A DNA stretch of 22,416 bases from Pseudomonas sp. (GTDB taxonomy: Bacteria > Pseudomonadota > Gammaproteobacteria > Pseudomonadales > Pseudomonadaceae), in assembly GCA_007117785.1 (NCBI GenBank), contig SKFV01000198.1, positions 1 through 22,416 of the forward strand. The letters run 5' to 3'. Position numbers and translations under genes: made by a program. Positions 21,687 through 22,416 of this stretch are shown in pieces. Below the pieces are notes generated by a model that was not told where the DNA came from, made no database searches, and saw only the letters and a program-made list of their open reading frames with translations. Every line of letters begins with the position of its first letter. Position 1 is the stretch's first letter.

Positions 21687-22416
21687 ATGAAAGGGTGGCT
21701 GATCGGGCTGCTGCTGATGCCGGCCATGCTGCTGGCTGATACACGGCTGCAGAATGCCCAGGAAGAAAGTGAGGCCATGCAGCGTGATGCGGCAGCCGCC
21801 CAGCAACGTATCGAGCAACTGGATGATGCCAGCCGAGAAGCGCTGCAGCGCTATCGCGACGCCCTGCTGCAAAGCCGCCAGTTGCGCGACTACAACGCGC
21901 GCATGGCGGCCATGGTCGACGGGCAGCGCAGCGAGCTGGAAAGTCTGGAAGAGCAACTGGCGAGTATTGAACAGACCCAGCGCGCGGTGCTGCCGCTGTT
22001 GCAGCAGATGGTCACGAGCCTGGAAACCTTCGTTGCCCTGGATGTGCCTTTTTTGCCCGAAGAGCGTAATACCCGCATCACCCAGCTACACAGCTTGCTG
22101 GATCGCGCCGATGTCAGCGTGGCGGAGAAGTATCGCCGGGTGATCGAGGCCTACCAGATCGAGAGCGATTATGGCCGTACACTGGAGGCCTGGCGTGGGA
22201 CACTGGACGATGGGGAAGGCACGCGTACGGTCGAGTTTCTCCGTCTGGGTCGGGTCATGCTCTATTACCAGAGTCTGGATGGTCGCCAGCAAGGCTACTG
22301 GGATGCTGCAGAGCAGCGTTGGGCCAGCCTGCCCGGTAGCTATCGCCGGGCACTGGAACACGGCATCCGCATTGCCCGTCAGCAGCAAACACCCGAACTG
22401 CTGCGGTTGCCCTTGA
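21687..22416 (+). CDS. DUF3450 family periplasmic protein (3' end beyond window)
   Basis: The frame is open from ATG 21687 to the right edge, giving 243 codons with no stop, so the gene is cut by the window. GGGGGA at 21676-21681 is its ribosome binding site. The first 17 residues form a signal peptide (KGWLIGLLLMPAMLLA). A long coiled-coil region follows (about residues 20-105, rich in Gln, Glu and Leu). The C-terminal part contains VPFLPEERNTR, RADVSVAEKYRRVIEAYQIE and VEFLRLGRVMLYYQ, which I recognise as DUF3450. Family members usually stand first in operons with MotA/TolQ/ExbB-type, ExbD and TonB genes; this continuation lies outside the window. The molecular role is unknown. Confidence 0.88.
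   Translation, partial: MKGWLIGLLLMPAMLLADTRLQNAQEESEAMQRDAAAAQQRIEQLDDASREALQRYRDALLQSRQLRDYNARMAAMVDGQRSELESLEEQLASIEQTQRAVLPLLQQMVTSLETFVALDVPFLPEERNTRITQLHSLLDRADVSVAEKYRRVIEAYQIESDYGRTLEAWRGTLDDGEGTRTVEFLRLGRVMLYYQSLDGRQQGYWDAAEQRWASLPGSYRRALEHGIRIARQQQTPELLRLPL

Noticed and set aside
21682..21690. ATG at 21682 as start of a gene
   Set aside because: It reads ATG CAA TGA and stops at once; the next ATG at 21687 opens the DUF3450 frame with proper spacing from GGGGGA.

Overview
This window is bacterial chromosomal DNA. It carries the translation-machinery super-cluster: the end of tuf, then the S10, spc and alpha ribosomal protein operons with secY and rpoA. A DNA-repair and envelope segment follows. 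Protein sequences (L22, L29, S8, S17, the C-minus S14 and others) and gene order (rplQ, uvrA, MFS transporter, ssb) point to a gammaproteobacterium of the Pseudomonas/Halopseudomonas type. I inferred this by reading, not by database search.

Layout. Positions 1-163 hold the EF-Tu tail and its terminator. A strong sigma70 promoter (173-201) drives rpsJ-rplC-rplD-rplW-rplB-rpsS-rplV-rpsC-rplP-rpmC-rpsQ (273-5272). The spc genes rplN-rplX-rplE-rpsN-rpsH-rplF-rplR-rpsE-rpmD-rplO-secY-rpmJ (5315-10834) follow and end at a hairpin. The alpha genes rpsM-rpsK-rpsD-rpoA-rplQ (11004-13842) end at a bidirectional terminator. The 309-base convergent gap that follows (13843-14151) contains a 111-bp composite inverted repeat. 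uvrA lies on the minus strand (14152-16983). A YajR-like MFS transporter, ssb, a histidine-phosphatase-fold protein and an RmlD-like reductase-fold protein lie on the plus strand up to 20759. An OmpW/OprG-type porin is on the minus strand (20815-21480). The window ends inside a DUF3450 gene, a family usually found with ExbB/ExbD/TonB genes.

How the genes work together. The first 13.8 kb supplies ribosome assembly, the Sec translocon channel and the RNA polymerase alpha subunit, packed with short gaps or overlaps that suggest translational coupling. uvrA and ssb serve DNA repair and replication. The last genes concern the envelope, with a well-formed ANR/FNR-type site before the porin and a weaker Fur-like site before the DUF3450 gene.

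Most of the window is conserved and ordinary. The points worth a second look are: the 111-bp inverted repeat, at the place where other pseudomonads carry katA and bfrA; two proteins that keep an enzyme fold but lack catalytic residues; competing hairpins in the rpsJ-rplC gap; and the regulatory sites between the porin and DUF3450 genes. I found no CRISPR array, tRNA, rRNA, transposase or clear novel system.
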